The notes under the pieces: generated by a model | What the model was told of the DNA's origin: nothing | The model's database searches: none | Seen by the model: only the letters and a program-made list of their open reading frames with translations | Assembly: GCA_007693875.1 (NCBI GenBank) | Contig: RECT01000329.1 | Coordinates: 1-5,305, forward strand | Direction: 5' to 3' | Origin: Spirulina sp. DLM2.Bin59 | Lineage (GTDB): Bacteria > Cyanobacteriota > Cyanobacteriia > Cyanobacteriales > Spirulinaceae | DNA length: 5,305 nt | Position numbers and translations under genes: made by a program | Part shown: positions 1 through 4,475 of the stretch, one piece after another | Position numbering within the stretch: position 1 is the first letter of the stretch | Layout: each line of letters opens with the position of its first letter

Positions 1-310
1 TATCTTGAACCATCGTCGCCCCCAGATAGAGATCCACCGCCCCCAACCCCGCATAGGCCGGCACATCATCCAACCAACATTGGCGGATTTTAATCGGGGG
101 ATCAGTGTGGCCAATATTGAGGAAAGCCCCCGTCGATTCCATCGGCTCAAACGTGCCGCTGGTAATCACATCAACGGTGGCAGCAATTTGGGCGATCGCC
201 CCCTCCCCCTCCGCCGCCACCCGCTGCTTCACCTCCGTCACCGTTAAAACCTGAGCCTCACCCTGGAGAATTTTGGCGTTAATTTCTGAAATACTGCGTT
301 GCACCACCAT
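1..310 (-). CDS. DUF39 / homocysteine biosynthesis (HcyBio) family protein, N-terminal part, cut by window edge
   Basis: The first 103 codons of a minus-strand gene that runs off the left edge. The ATG at 310-308 reads MVVQRSISEINAKILQGEAQ. The part recognised is residues 51-98: SGTFEPMESTGAFLNIGH (51-68), then DPPIKIRQCWLDDVPAYAG (70-88), then AVDLYLGAT (91-99). This is the conserved N-terminal region of the DUF39 family as I recall it. In methanogens a DUF39 protein takes part in making homocysteine from aspartate semialdehyde and a sulfur donor; the cyanobacterial role is less certain. Full members are about 400 residues, so roughly three quarters is missing here. It starts 6 bases after the stop of the glycosyltransferase gene and probably shares its transcript. 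No clear Shine-Dalgarno precedes the ATG. Residue 58 is Glu where, from memory, archaeal members have a functional Cys. Family assignment is fairly sure; the precise reaction is inference. Confidence 0.8.
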   Translation of the reverse strand, partial: MVVQRSISEINAKILQGEAQVLTVTEVKQRVAAEGEGAIAQIAATVDVITSGTFEPMESTGAFLNIGHTDPPIKIRQCWLDDVPAYAGLGAVDLYLGATMVQD

Positions 311-316
311 AGTTGC

Positions 317-1483
317 TTAATTGGAAGAGGGTTTATAAAAATAGACACGCTCAAAGCTGTTGATTTTGGGGCGATTTGCCAATTCCTGAACCCGTTGAAA
401 AAACTCCACGGTTTCAGGCTTGAGCCATCCCCGTTCAATGGCTAATTGCCCTAGGGCATGGGGATCTGACTGTTGTTCTCCCCCCAACGCCTCAATTTGT
501 CCATGGTTTAACAAACCCGCCATTTCCCAATAGTCCAATAGACTATGGGGATCATGATTCTGAAGCCAACGGGGTAACACAACGAGAAAAAAATCGACGG
601 TTTGCGGTTGAAGCCAGCCATGGTGAATCGCCAACTCCCCCAACCGTCGATCCGGATCTTTAGCCTGTTTTGCCAATAACAGCTCCATCTGACTCATGGT
701 TAATAATCCAGCCTCATGAAGCAACAAACCCAAGGGTTTTTTATAGCGATAAATCCCCAGCTTCTGCCGAAGAATTAAAACCAGCATGGGGATAATTCCC
801 AAAAGGTAGCGCCGCCACAGTCGCCTCGGTTCACGAATGAGGCGATAAAGCCATTCTAAACCCGTATCACTGAGACGACGAGGGGCACGGGGAACCACCC
901 CCGCCTCAAAGTCAATGGTTGCCCCAATGGCGAGGAAAGTTTTAATCCCTTGAAGCATAGGACGGTATTTATAAATCCATTTTTCCTGCTTAGGTGCGCC
1001 TAAACCAACGGCGAGAACATTAGCATTCGTGTTATTGATAAGCTCAACAATTTGCTGACATTCTGCCTCATTTTTTTCAAAGCCATAGGATGGTGAATAG
1101 GTGGCAACTACCATTTCTCTGCCCACCTTTTGATTGATTTTTTTTTGCGCTTGGAGAGCAACACCAGGGCCTGCACCGAGGAGAAAGATCCGAACATCGG
1201 GATCATTGCGATAATGCCAATAGAATGCCGGAAAGAAGTCAGAGCCGGAAATTTTCTCGTTAATTTTTTGACCAAAAAACCAAGAAATGTAAACTAAAAT
1301 TTGGCTATCACAAATTACATAGTCTGCATTACGATAGATGTTAAAAAACTCTGGATCTCGTTGCAACTGCATGAGATGATCTGCATTGGGCGTCACAATA
1401 AATCCCCCTTGTTTAATGTCCTTTAGCAGTTGCGCCAGGGAAAGATTATCAATGGTGATGTTGAGAATGTTAATTTTGCTCAT
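317..1483 (-). CDS. WecG/TagA/CpsF-family glycosyltransferase with C-terminal tandem MshEN-like helical repeats
   Basis: A 388-residue protein in two parts. Residues 1-245 are a complete WecG/TagA/CpsF (GT26) domain. Members transfer a sugar, in characterised cases N-acetylmannosamine, to an undecaprenyl-diphosphate-linked sugar during cell-surface polysaccharide synthesis at the inner face of the membrane. Visible motifs are TPNADHL (31-37), the acidic ADYVICDSQ segment with Asp59 at the family's catalytic-Asp position, SGSDFFPAF (79-87), FLLGAGPG (100-107), GLGAPKQEKW (160-169), AIGATIDFEAG (185-195), and RAPRRLSDTGLEWLYRL (199-215) leading to a basic and hydrophobic tail (219-240) like the membrane-targeting appendage of TagA. 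Residues 250-388 are extra: two tandem modules, each of two 24-residue motifs related to the MshEN/GspE-N repeat. The acceptor and sugar donor cannot be told. No strong Shine-Dalgarno precedes the start, but the N-terminus fits the family. The gene has no HIP1 site and its 5' half is AT-richer than its neighbours. Confidence 0.9.
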   Translation of the reverse strand: MSKINILNITIDNLSLAQLLKDIKQGGFIVTPNADHLMQLQRDPEFFNIYRNADYVICDSQILVYISWFFGQKINEKISGSDFFPAFYWHYRNDPDVRIFLLGAGPGVALQAQKKINQKVGREMVVATYSPSYGFEKNEAECQQIVELINNTNANVLAVGLGAPKQEKWIYKYRPMLQGIKTFLAIGATIDFEAGVVPRAPRRLSDTGLEWLYRLIREPRRLWRRYLLGIIPMLVLILRQKLGIYRYKKPLGLLLHEAGLLTMSQMELLLAKQAKDPDRRLGELAIHHGWLQPQTVDFFLVVLPRWLQNHDPHSLLDYWEMAGLLNHGQIEALGGEQQSDPHALGQLAIERGWLKPETVEFFQRVQELANRPKINSFERVYFYKPSSN

Positions 1484-1630
1484 GGCAATGGGGCAGGGGA
1501 ATGGCAGATCAGAAAGTTATCATCTCACTAAACGAGATGAGATGAGGGATGTTCTGATTATTCAGTACTAAGGGTGAGATTCAGGCAGAATAGAGAACCT
1601 GTCTAAACAGAACAGTGATGCGTTGTTATT
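1484..1630. promoter_or_regulatory. Intergenic region between the AI-2E-family gene and the glycosyltransferase gene
   Basis: These 147 bases lie after the TAG stop of the transporter (1633-1631) and before the ATG of the glycosyltransferase gene (1483). No strong intrinsic terminator is visible: the short inverted repeat CTGT/ACAG at 1599-1610 has only a 4-base stem and no T-run. No convincing promoter stands out either; TATTCT, read on the minus strand at 1593-1588, is a possible -10 box but has a poor -35. The glycosyltransferase gene may therefore be read through from upstream or have its own weak promoter here. Confidence 0.3.
1520..1540. repeat. Short inverted repeat, 7-base arms
   Basis: TCATCTC (1520-1526) and GAGATGA (1534-1540) are perfect inverted arms around a 7-base loop. 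They lie 37 bases upstream of the glycosyltransferase start, so they would be in its leader or serve as an operator half-site pair. There is no T-run on either side, so a terminator is unlikely. The GATGAGATGAG-type repetition next to it may make the match fortuitous. Confidence 0.3.
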
Positions 1631-2698
1631 CTAGATCCGAATATGAGGGGGGATCCGAGGTCGGGGCGATCGCCAATGGTTGAGAATATCCCGTAACACC
1701 ACCTCTGTAAACCAAATCCGACCGACAATGGTTAAGGGGAGGGAGAGGAACAAGCCAGGAATGCCAAAGGCGATGGCAAAAAACAGTTGGGTCAAAAGGG
1801 TAATGGCGGGTAAGGGGGTTGTCGCCTGTTCCCCATAGGGAAGGAGGCGAGGGGTGAGCCAATGGCCGGCCCATTGATGGATCGCAATGTAGACGATCAG
1901 GATCATTAAGGATTTCCAAGGTTGATCGAGGAGGGCGATCGCCATCGGGGGAATCACACTTAAACCCAACCCCAAGGTGGGAATCAGGGTGAAAAATCCC
2001 GCCATCAACGCCTGGGAGAGGGCGAGGGGAATCCTGAGGAGGATCAGGGTCGTGAACGACAACCCCATGACCACCACCACATTGAAAGCAACCCGGCTAA
2101 ACCATTCCTGGAGGGCGCGATCGCACTCCAGAAGGATTTCATCGACCCGACGACGATAAAAAGCAGGAAACAGGCGAATCAAAACACTGCGATAGGCCTG
2201 GGGGCTGACCAGTAACATTAGGGTTAAGACGGTCAATAAAACCAAATTGAGCATTGCTCCGAGGGTGTTGGAAAAAAGGTTCCAGCCTTCCCCGAGGAGA
2301 TTATTGGCTAATTCGGGAATTTCTGAGATAATTGCCTCCCAATCTGGCAACAGGGCCCAAAACTCCGGTTGAAAACGCCGCTCAATCTGGGCTAAACCTG
2401 GCCCTAGGCGATCCATGCCTTGGATGACTTGATCCGGTAGTTGATTAATTTGTGTCACTAGGGGGGGGACTAACAACCCGAAAAAACTGATGATCAAAAA
2501 TAACGACAGCCCAAGGGTTATCGCCAATGCTGCGGGTCGTTGCAGTCTTGACCCCTGCTCTAACCGTCGCACCACACCAGAAAGGGCATTGGCTAACATC
2601 ACCGCCCCGACTACAATCACCCATAATTGCCGCAGTTGCCAGGCAATATAAAGGGCAATCAAACAGAGAATTAACCCAAACCAATGGCCCACCTTCAT
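1631..2698 (-). CDS. AI-2E family (PerM/TqsA/YdiK-like) membrane transporter
   Basis: A 355-residue polytopic inner-membrane protein of the AI-2E exporter superfamily (formerly UPF0118). Members export small molecules such as autoinducer-2, and some are Na+/H+ antiporters; the substrate cannot be inferred here. Hydrophobic segments lie near residues 6-40 (a helical pair split by QLRQLW), 56-82, 145-165, 203-222, 228-256, 262-280 and 297-328. An extended hydrophilic stretch (83-140), starting VPPLVTQINQLPDQV, is typical of the family between its N-terminal and core helices. Family hallmarks include GFFTLIPTLGLGLSVIPP (234-251), HQWAGHWLTPRL (274-285) and GIPGLFLSLPLT (312-323). Length is normal and the tail is basic and proline-rich (342-355). 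Its ATG shares one base with the TGA of the preceding small gene, and a GAGGAG Shine-Dalgarno lies in that gene's last codons, so translation is coupled. Three HIP1 sites fall within it. Confidence 0.92.
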   Translation of the reverse strand: MKVGHWFGLILCLIALYIAWQLRQLWVIVVGAVMLANALSGVVRRLEQGSRLQRPAALAITLGLSLFLIISFFGLLVPPLVTQINQLPDQVIQGMDRLGPGLAQIERRFQPEFWALLPDWEAIISEIPELANNLLGEGWNLFSNTLGAMLNLVLLTVLTLMLLVSPQAYRSVLIRLFPAFYRRRVDEILLECDRALQEWFSRVAFNVVVVMGLSFTTLILLRIPLALSQALMAGFFTLIPTLGLGLSVIPPMAIALLDQPWKSLMILIVYIAIHQWAGHWLTPRLLPYGEQATTPLPAITLLTQLFFAIAFGIPGLFLSLPLTIVGRIWFTEVVLRDILNHWRSPRPRIPPHIRI

Positions 2699-2904
2699 CA
2701 GAGTTGCTCCTCACGGTGGGAGGCAGATTGTTGCAGACGAAGGGCCAGTACCATGGCCAAGAGGAGCGGCGGCAGGGTGATCATCGCGATCGCATTCACC
2801 CGGGTGGGGGCGATCGCCAAAGCAGGAGCCAGATATTTAATGCCAAGGGAGAGGGCGAGCGTTCCCCCGAGCAGTTTGAGTAACAATCCGCTGATTTGCG
2901 CCAT
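2698..2904 (-). CDS. Small hypothetical two-helix membrane protein coupled to the AI-2E-family transporter
   Basis: A 68-residue protein starting MAQISGLLLK. Two hydrophobic segments (about 4-31 and 36-57) are joined by a short polar turn PTRVN (33-37), and a charged tail ends HREEQL. Two transmembrane helices, or a hairpin, are expected. The frame stays open upstream to an ATG at 2988, giving 96 residues, but the extra N-terminus (MAWATKSHNNQIRWGYHGAW and onward) is polar, unlike a membrane protein lead-in. A weak GGA lies 10 bases before the 2904 ATG, so the shorter start is preferred. The stop overlaps the transporter start by one base, implying stoichiometric expression. I do not recognise a named family. 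An accessory or stabilising role for the transporter is inferred only from position. Two HIP1 sites lie within the gene. Confidence 0.75.
   Translation of the reverse strand: MAQISGLLLKLLGGTLALSLGIKYLAPALAIAPTRVNAIAMITLPPLLLAMVLALRLQQSASHREEQL
2707..2712 (-). promoter_or_regulatory. Shine-Dalgarno site for the AI-2E-family gene, inside the upstream ORF
   Basis: GAGGAG on the minus strand encodes the last two Glu residues of the small upstream protein and lies 8 bases before the transporter ATG at 2698. Together with the overlapping stop and start (TGATG), it fixes the transporter start and indicates translational coupling. Confidence 0.7.
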
Positions 2905-2991
2905 TGATAAAGATTCCGATATATTTGCCCATGCTCCATGATATCCCCATCGGATTTGATTGTTGTGGCTTTTGGTGGCCCAAGCCAAGGA

Positions 2992-3013
2992 GGGGCGAAA
3001 AATTTTTCGCCCC
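2992..3013. repeat. Perfect 22-base palindrome
   Basis: GGGGCGAAAAA (2992-3002) is followed directly by its exact reverse complement TTTTTCGCCCC (3003-3013). As RNA it would form a stem of about 9 base pairs with an AAUU-like loop. It lies 88 bases upstream of the small-protein start and 62 bases past the DUF4278 stop. No T-run follows on either strand, so it is not a standard intrinsic terminator. It could be a dispersed cyanobacterial repeat (REP/MITE-like), an RNA-processing or stability hairpin, or a binding site for a dimeric regulator. Confidence 0.8.
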
Positions 3014-3038
3014 CACCGTGGAAATTTTCGCCCCCACC
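3004..3038. repeat. Direct repeat of a 14-base unit with 21-base period
   Basis: TTTTCGCCCCCACC occurs at 3004-3017 and again at 3025-3038, exactly 21 bases apart. The first copy overlaps the right arm of the palindrome, so the GGGGCGAAAA core appears three times in 47 bases: once in plus orientation (2992-3001) and twice inverted. This looks like a small cluster of one repeat family. Confidence 0.75.
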
Positions 3039-3074
3039 CTGGGATTTGGAGATTTTATCCCTTCCTCCCATGGA

Positions 3075-3464
3075 TTAGAGTGCGAGTTGCATCGATTCCT
3101 GTTGCAGCAAAGACATCAGGGATTGATCCCCACGGATTTGAGCCGCCTGAATCCGTCGCTCTAGATTGCGGCGGAGATTGGCTAAATGGTTTGCTTGCAT
3201 GGGCTGCGCCGGAATCGGGTCAAAAGGGTGACAGGCCATTATCCCCGCTGACGCTTGGATCGGGACAGCACTGTCGAATTCTGGACAAATATTATAGGAA
3301 ACTCTCCGATAGCAGAGTGCAGGTTTTGTCTTGGCCACGGGGATATGATGGGGAGTGGAACGGACATAATCTAGGCCACGGTAATGGCCGATCAGTTCCT
3401 GATCCTGAACTTCCAGTGATAGGGGGTTGGAGTGATGATGAACCCCACGGTAACAGCGTTGCAT
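3075..3464 (-). CDS. DUF4278 domain-containing protein
   Basis: A 129-residue soluble protein of the DUF4278 family, which is nearly confined to cyanobacteria and has no known function. The family signature is a spaced YRG motif, seen here as MQRCYRGVHH (1-10), GHYRGLDY (26-33) and the degenerate LCYRRVSYN (50-58). The first two YRG units are intact, and the third reads YRR. Family members continue with a low-complexity linker; here 60-92 is proline-rich. The C-terminal 93-129 is predicted helical and charged (HLANLRRNLERRIQAAQIRG, then DQSLMSLLQQE), resembling a helix seen at the end of some members. The start is supported by a GAGG Shine-Dalgarno 7 bases upstream. It is divergent from egtC and 170 bases ahead of the small-protein/transporter pair. 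No HIP1 site lies in it. Function unknown. Confidence 0.82.
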   Translation of the reverse strand: MQRCYRGVHHHSNPLSLEVQDQELIGHYRGLDYVRSTPHHIPVAKTKPALCYRRVSYNICPEFDSAVPIQASAGIMACHPFDPIPAQPMQANHLANLRRNLERRIQAAQIRGDQSLMSLLQQESMQLAL

Positions 3465-3471
3465 GGTGAAC

Positions 3472-3475
3472 CCTC
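3472..3475 (-). promoter_or_regulatory. Shine-Dalgarno site for the DUF4278 gene
   Basis: GAGG on the minus strand, 7 bases before the ATG at 3464, in good position. It supports this start over any internal one and is among the clearest ribosome binding sites in the window. Confidence 0.65.
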
Positions 3476-3550
3476 GGATTGCTTAAAGTCAATAACTTCT
3501 GTATCTAATCTAACAATCTTTCTTGACCCACCGATCAATGTTGCGAAAAC

Positions 3551-3579
3551 TTGACAAGGCTTTTGCCCTGGGGATCAAT
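3551..3579 (+). promoter_or_regulatory. Candidate sigma-70-type promoter for egtC-egtB
   Basis: A perfect TTGACA hexamer (3551-3556) is followed after 17 bases by ATCAAT (3574-3579), which matches TATAAT at only three positions. It lies 140 bases upstream of the egtC ATG, within the divergent intergenic region, so the transcript would carry a leader of about 110 bases. The -35 is striking but the -10 is weak, so this is tentative. Confidence 0.3.
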
Positions 3580-3583
3580 GAGA

Positions 3584-3599
3584 TCCGTAGCTTTACGGA
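3584..3599 (+). repeat. Compact hairpin in the presumed egtC leader
   Basis: TCCGTA (3584-3589) and TACGGA (3594-3599) are perfect 6-base arms around the tetraloop GCTT. AAAAA-TTGG-TTTTT follows at 3601-3614, which can form a second weak hairpin. If the TTGACA promoter upstream is used, the first hairpin would lie near the 5' end of the egtC mRNA. There is no following T-run directly after the first stem, so termination is not obvious. Purpose unknown. Confidence 0.35.
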
Positions 3600-3695
3600 G
3601 AAAAATTGGTTTTTGGCTTTCTCCCCCAGCAATGAACAGCGATCGCCCCAAAAATCCGCTAAAGTACAGCTAAATTTCCTGATCATCAACCCTCC

Positions 3696-4475
3696 ATGTG
3701 CCGTTTATTGGCTTACCTTGGCCCGCCGATTTCCCTTGAGCAAATTCTGATCAAGCCGCCCCACTCCTTGATTGTCCAGAGTTATGCCCCCCGCGAAATG
3801 CAAGAAGCACTCCTGAATGCTGATGGTTTTGGTTTGGGTTGGTATCACAGTCAGCGGATGGAGTTGCCCTACATCTACAAAAACACCTGTCCGATCTGGA
3901 ATGATGTCAACCTCCCCCACCTGAGCCGCTATGTGGAAACCGGTTGTGTGGTGGGCTATGTGCGCAGTGCCACACCGGGTTTAGCGGTGGAGTTGGGCAA
4001 TTGCCAGCCCTTTACCAAAGGCCATTTACTCTTGATGCACAATGGCTATATTGACCAGTTTCGCCACACGTTGCGGCGACCGATGCGGAACCTATTGAAC
4101 GAGAAGGCGGATGAGTGGGTGCAGGGCAGCACTGATTCTGAATACCTCTATGCTTTGGTGTTGACTTATTTGGAAACGATGCCCCTAGAGGCGGCCATTC
4201 CCCAAGCTCTCCATACCATTGGCGCGTTGGCGGCGGAACCCTTTTGTAAGTTCACGGCGACAACCATCGCCACGACGGGCGATCGCCTCATTGCCTGTCG
4301 CTATGCCAACTTTAAGATTCTCCCCAGCCTGTACTGGCTCCGGGATGATCCCGCCTATCCCGATGGCGTGATTTTGGCCTCTGAACCGCTGTTTGAGGGA
4401 AATTGGCAATGTTGCCCGCCCCAAAGTTGCTTAATTGTGGAGCCGGATCTGAATGTTCACATCACCCCCTTGTAA
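3696..4475 (+). CDS. egtC: EgtC, gamma-glutamyl-hercynylcysteine sulfoxide hydrolase (class II glutamine amidotransferase fold)
   Basis: A 259-residue cytosolic Ntn-hydrolase of the EgtC group. In ergothioneine synthesis it removes the glutamate from gamma-glutamyl-hercynylcysteine sulfoxide, the EgtB product. The start MCRLLAYLG places the nucleophile at Cys2, exposed after Met removal, which fixes the ATG despite no visible Shine-Dalgarno. Other class II motifs are in order: NADGFGLGWY (41-50), GYVRSAT with Arg90 (87-93, equivalent to Arg73 of GlmS), the oxyanion-hole HNG with Asn116 and Gly117 (115-117), and GSTDSE with Asp147 (144-149, equivalent to Asp123 of GlmS). RYANFKILPSLYW (202-214) and ILASEP (226-231) complete the fold. 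Length is normal for EgtC. The next gene is egtB, overlapping by 23 bases, which identifies this as EgtC rather than another small amidotransferase. No glutaminase partner synthase domain is present. One HIP1 site lies within. Confidence 0.92.
   Translation: MCRLLAYLGPPISLEQILIKPPHSLIVQSYAPREMQEALLNADGFGLGWYHSQRMELPYIYKNTCPIWNDVNLPHLSRYVETGCVVGYVRSATPGLAVELGNCQPFTKGHLLLMHNGYIDQFRHTLRRPMRNLLNEKADEWVQGSTDSEYLYALVLTYLETMPLEAAIPQALHTIGALAAEPFCKFTATTIATTGDRLIACRYANFKILPSLYWLRDDPAYPDGVILASEPLFEGNWQCCPPQSCLIVEPDLNVHITPL
4439..4442 (+). promoter_or_regulatory. Likely Shine-Dalgarno site for egtB, inside egtC
   Basis: GGAG lies 10 bases before the ATG at 4453, and a second GGA lies 5 bases before it (4445-4447), both inside the egtC coding sequence. 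They support the overlapping start of egtB. Confidence 0.45.

Larger units (their letters stand above)
2905..3074. promoter_or_regulatory. Intergenic region with repeats, likely carrying the promoter of the small-protein/transporter operon
   Basis: 170 bases between the DUF4278 stop (3075) and the small-protein start (2904). It contains the palindrome and direct repeats annotated separately. A TATATC box on the minus strand (2923-2918) could be a -10, but no good -35 lies 17 bases before it and the leader would be very short. A small GGGAT/ATCCC inverted repeat (3041-3045 and 3057-3061) follows the DUF4278 gene. No canonical hairpin plus T-run terminator was found. Several ORFs cross this stretch in other frames and are not believed. 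Confidence 0.35.

Noticed and set aside
5..247. Plus-strand ORF of 80 codons at the left end
   Set aside because: It is antisense to the DUF39 gene, whose translation shows clear family conservation.
2905..2988. Extended 96-residue start for the small membrane protein (ATG at 2988)
   Set aside because: The extra 28 residues are polar and unlike a membrane protein lead-in, and they would use up the probable promoter region. The ATG at 2904 begins just before the first hydrophobic helix.
2992..3013. Intrinsic terminator for the DUF4278 gene
   Set aside because: The stem is strong, but no T-run follows it on the minus strand (CTCCTTGG follows) or on the plus strand.
2992..3038. CRISPR array
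   Set aside because: There are only two direct copies, with a 7-base gap between 14-base units; the geometry does not fit repeats and spacers, and no cas gene is nearby.
2960..3469. Plus-strand ORF of 169 codons opposite the DUF4278 gene
   Set aside because: It crosses the palindrome and direct repeats and lies antisense to a gene with a recognised family signature and a good ribosome binding site. Its translation is low-complexity and resembles no family.
3523..3750. Plus-strand ORF of 75 codons upstream of and overlapping the egtC start
   Set aside because: It overlaps the well-supported egtC start in another frame, its sequence has no recognisable domain, and no Shine-Dalgarno was seen; it mostly covers regulatory DNA.
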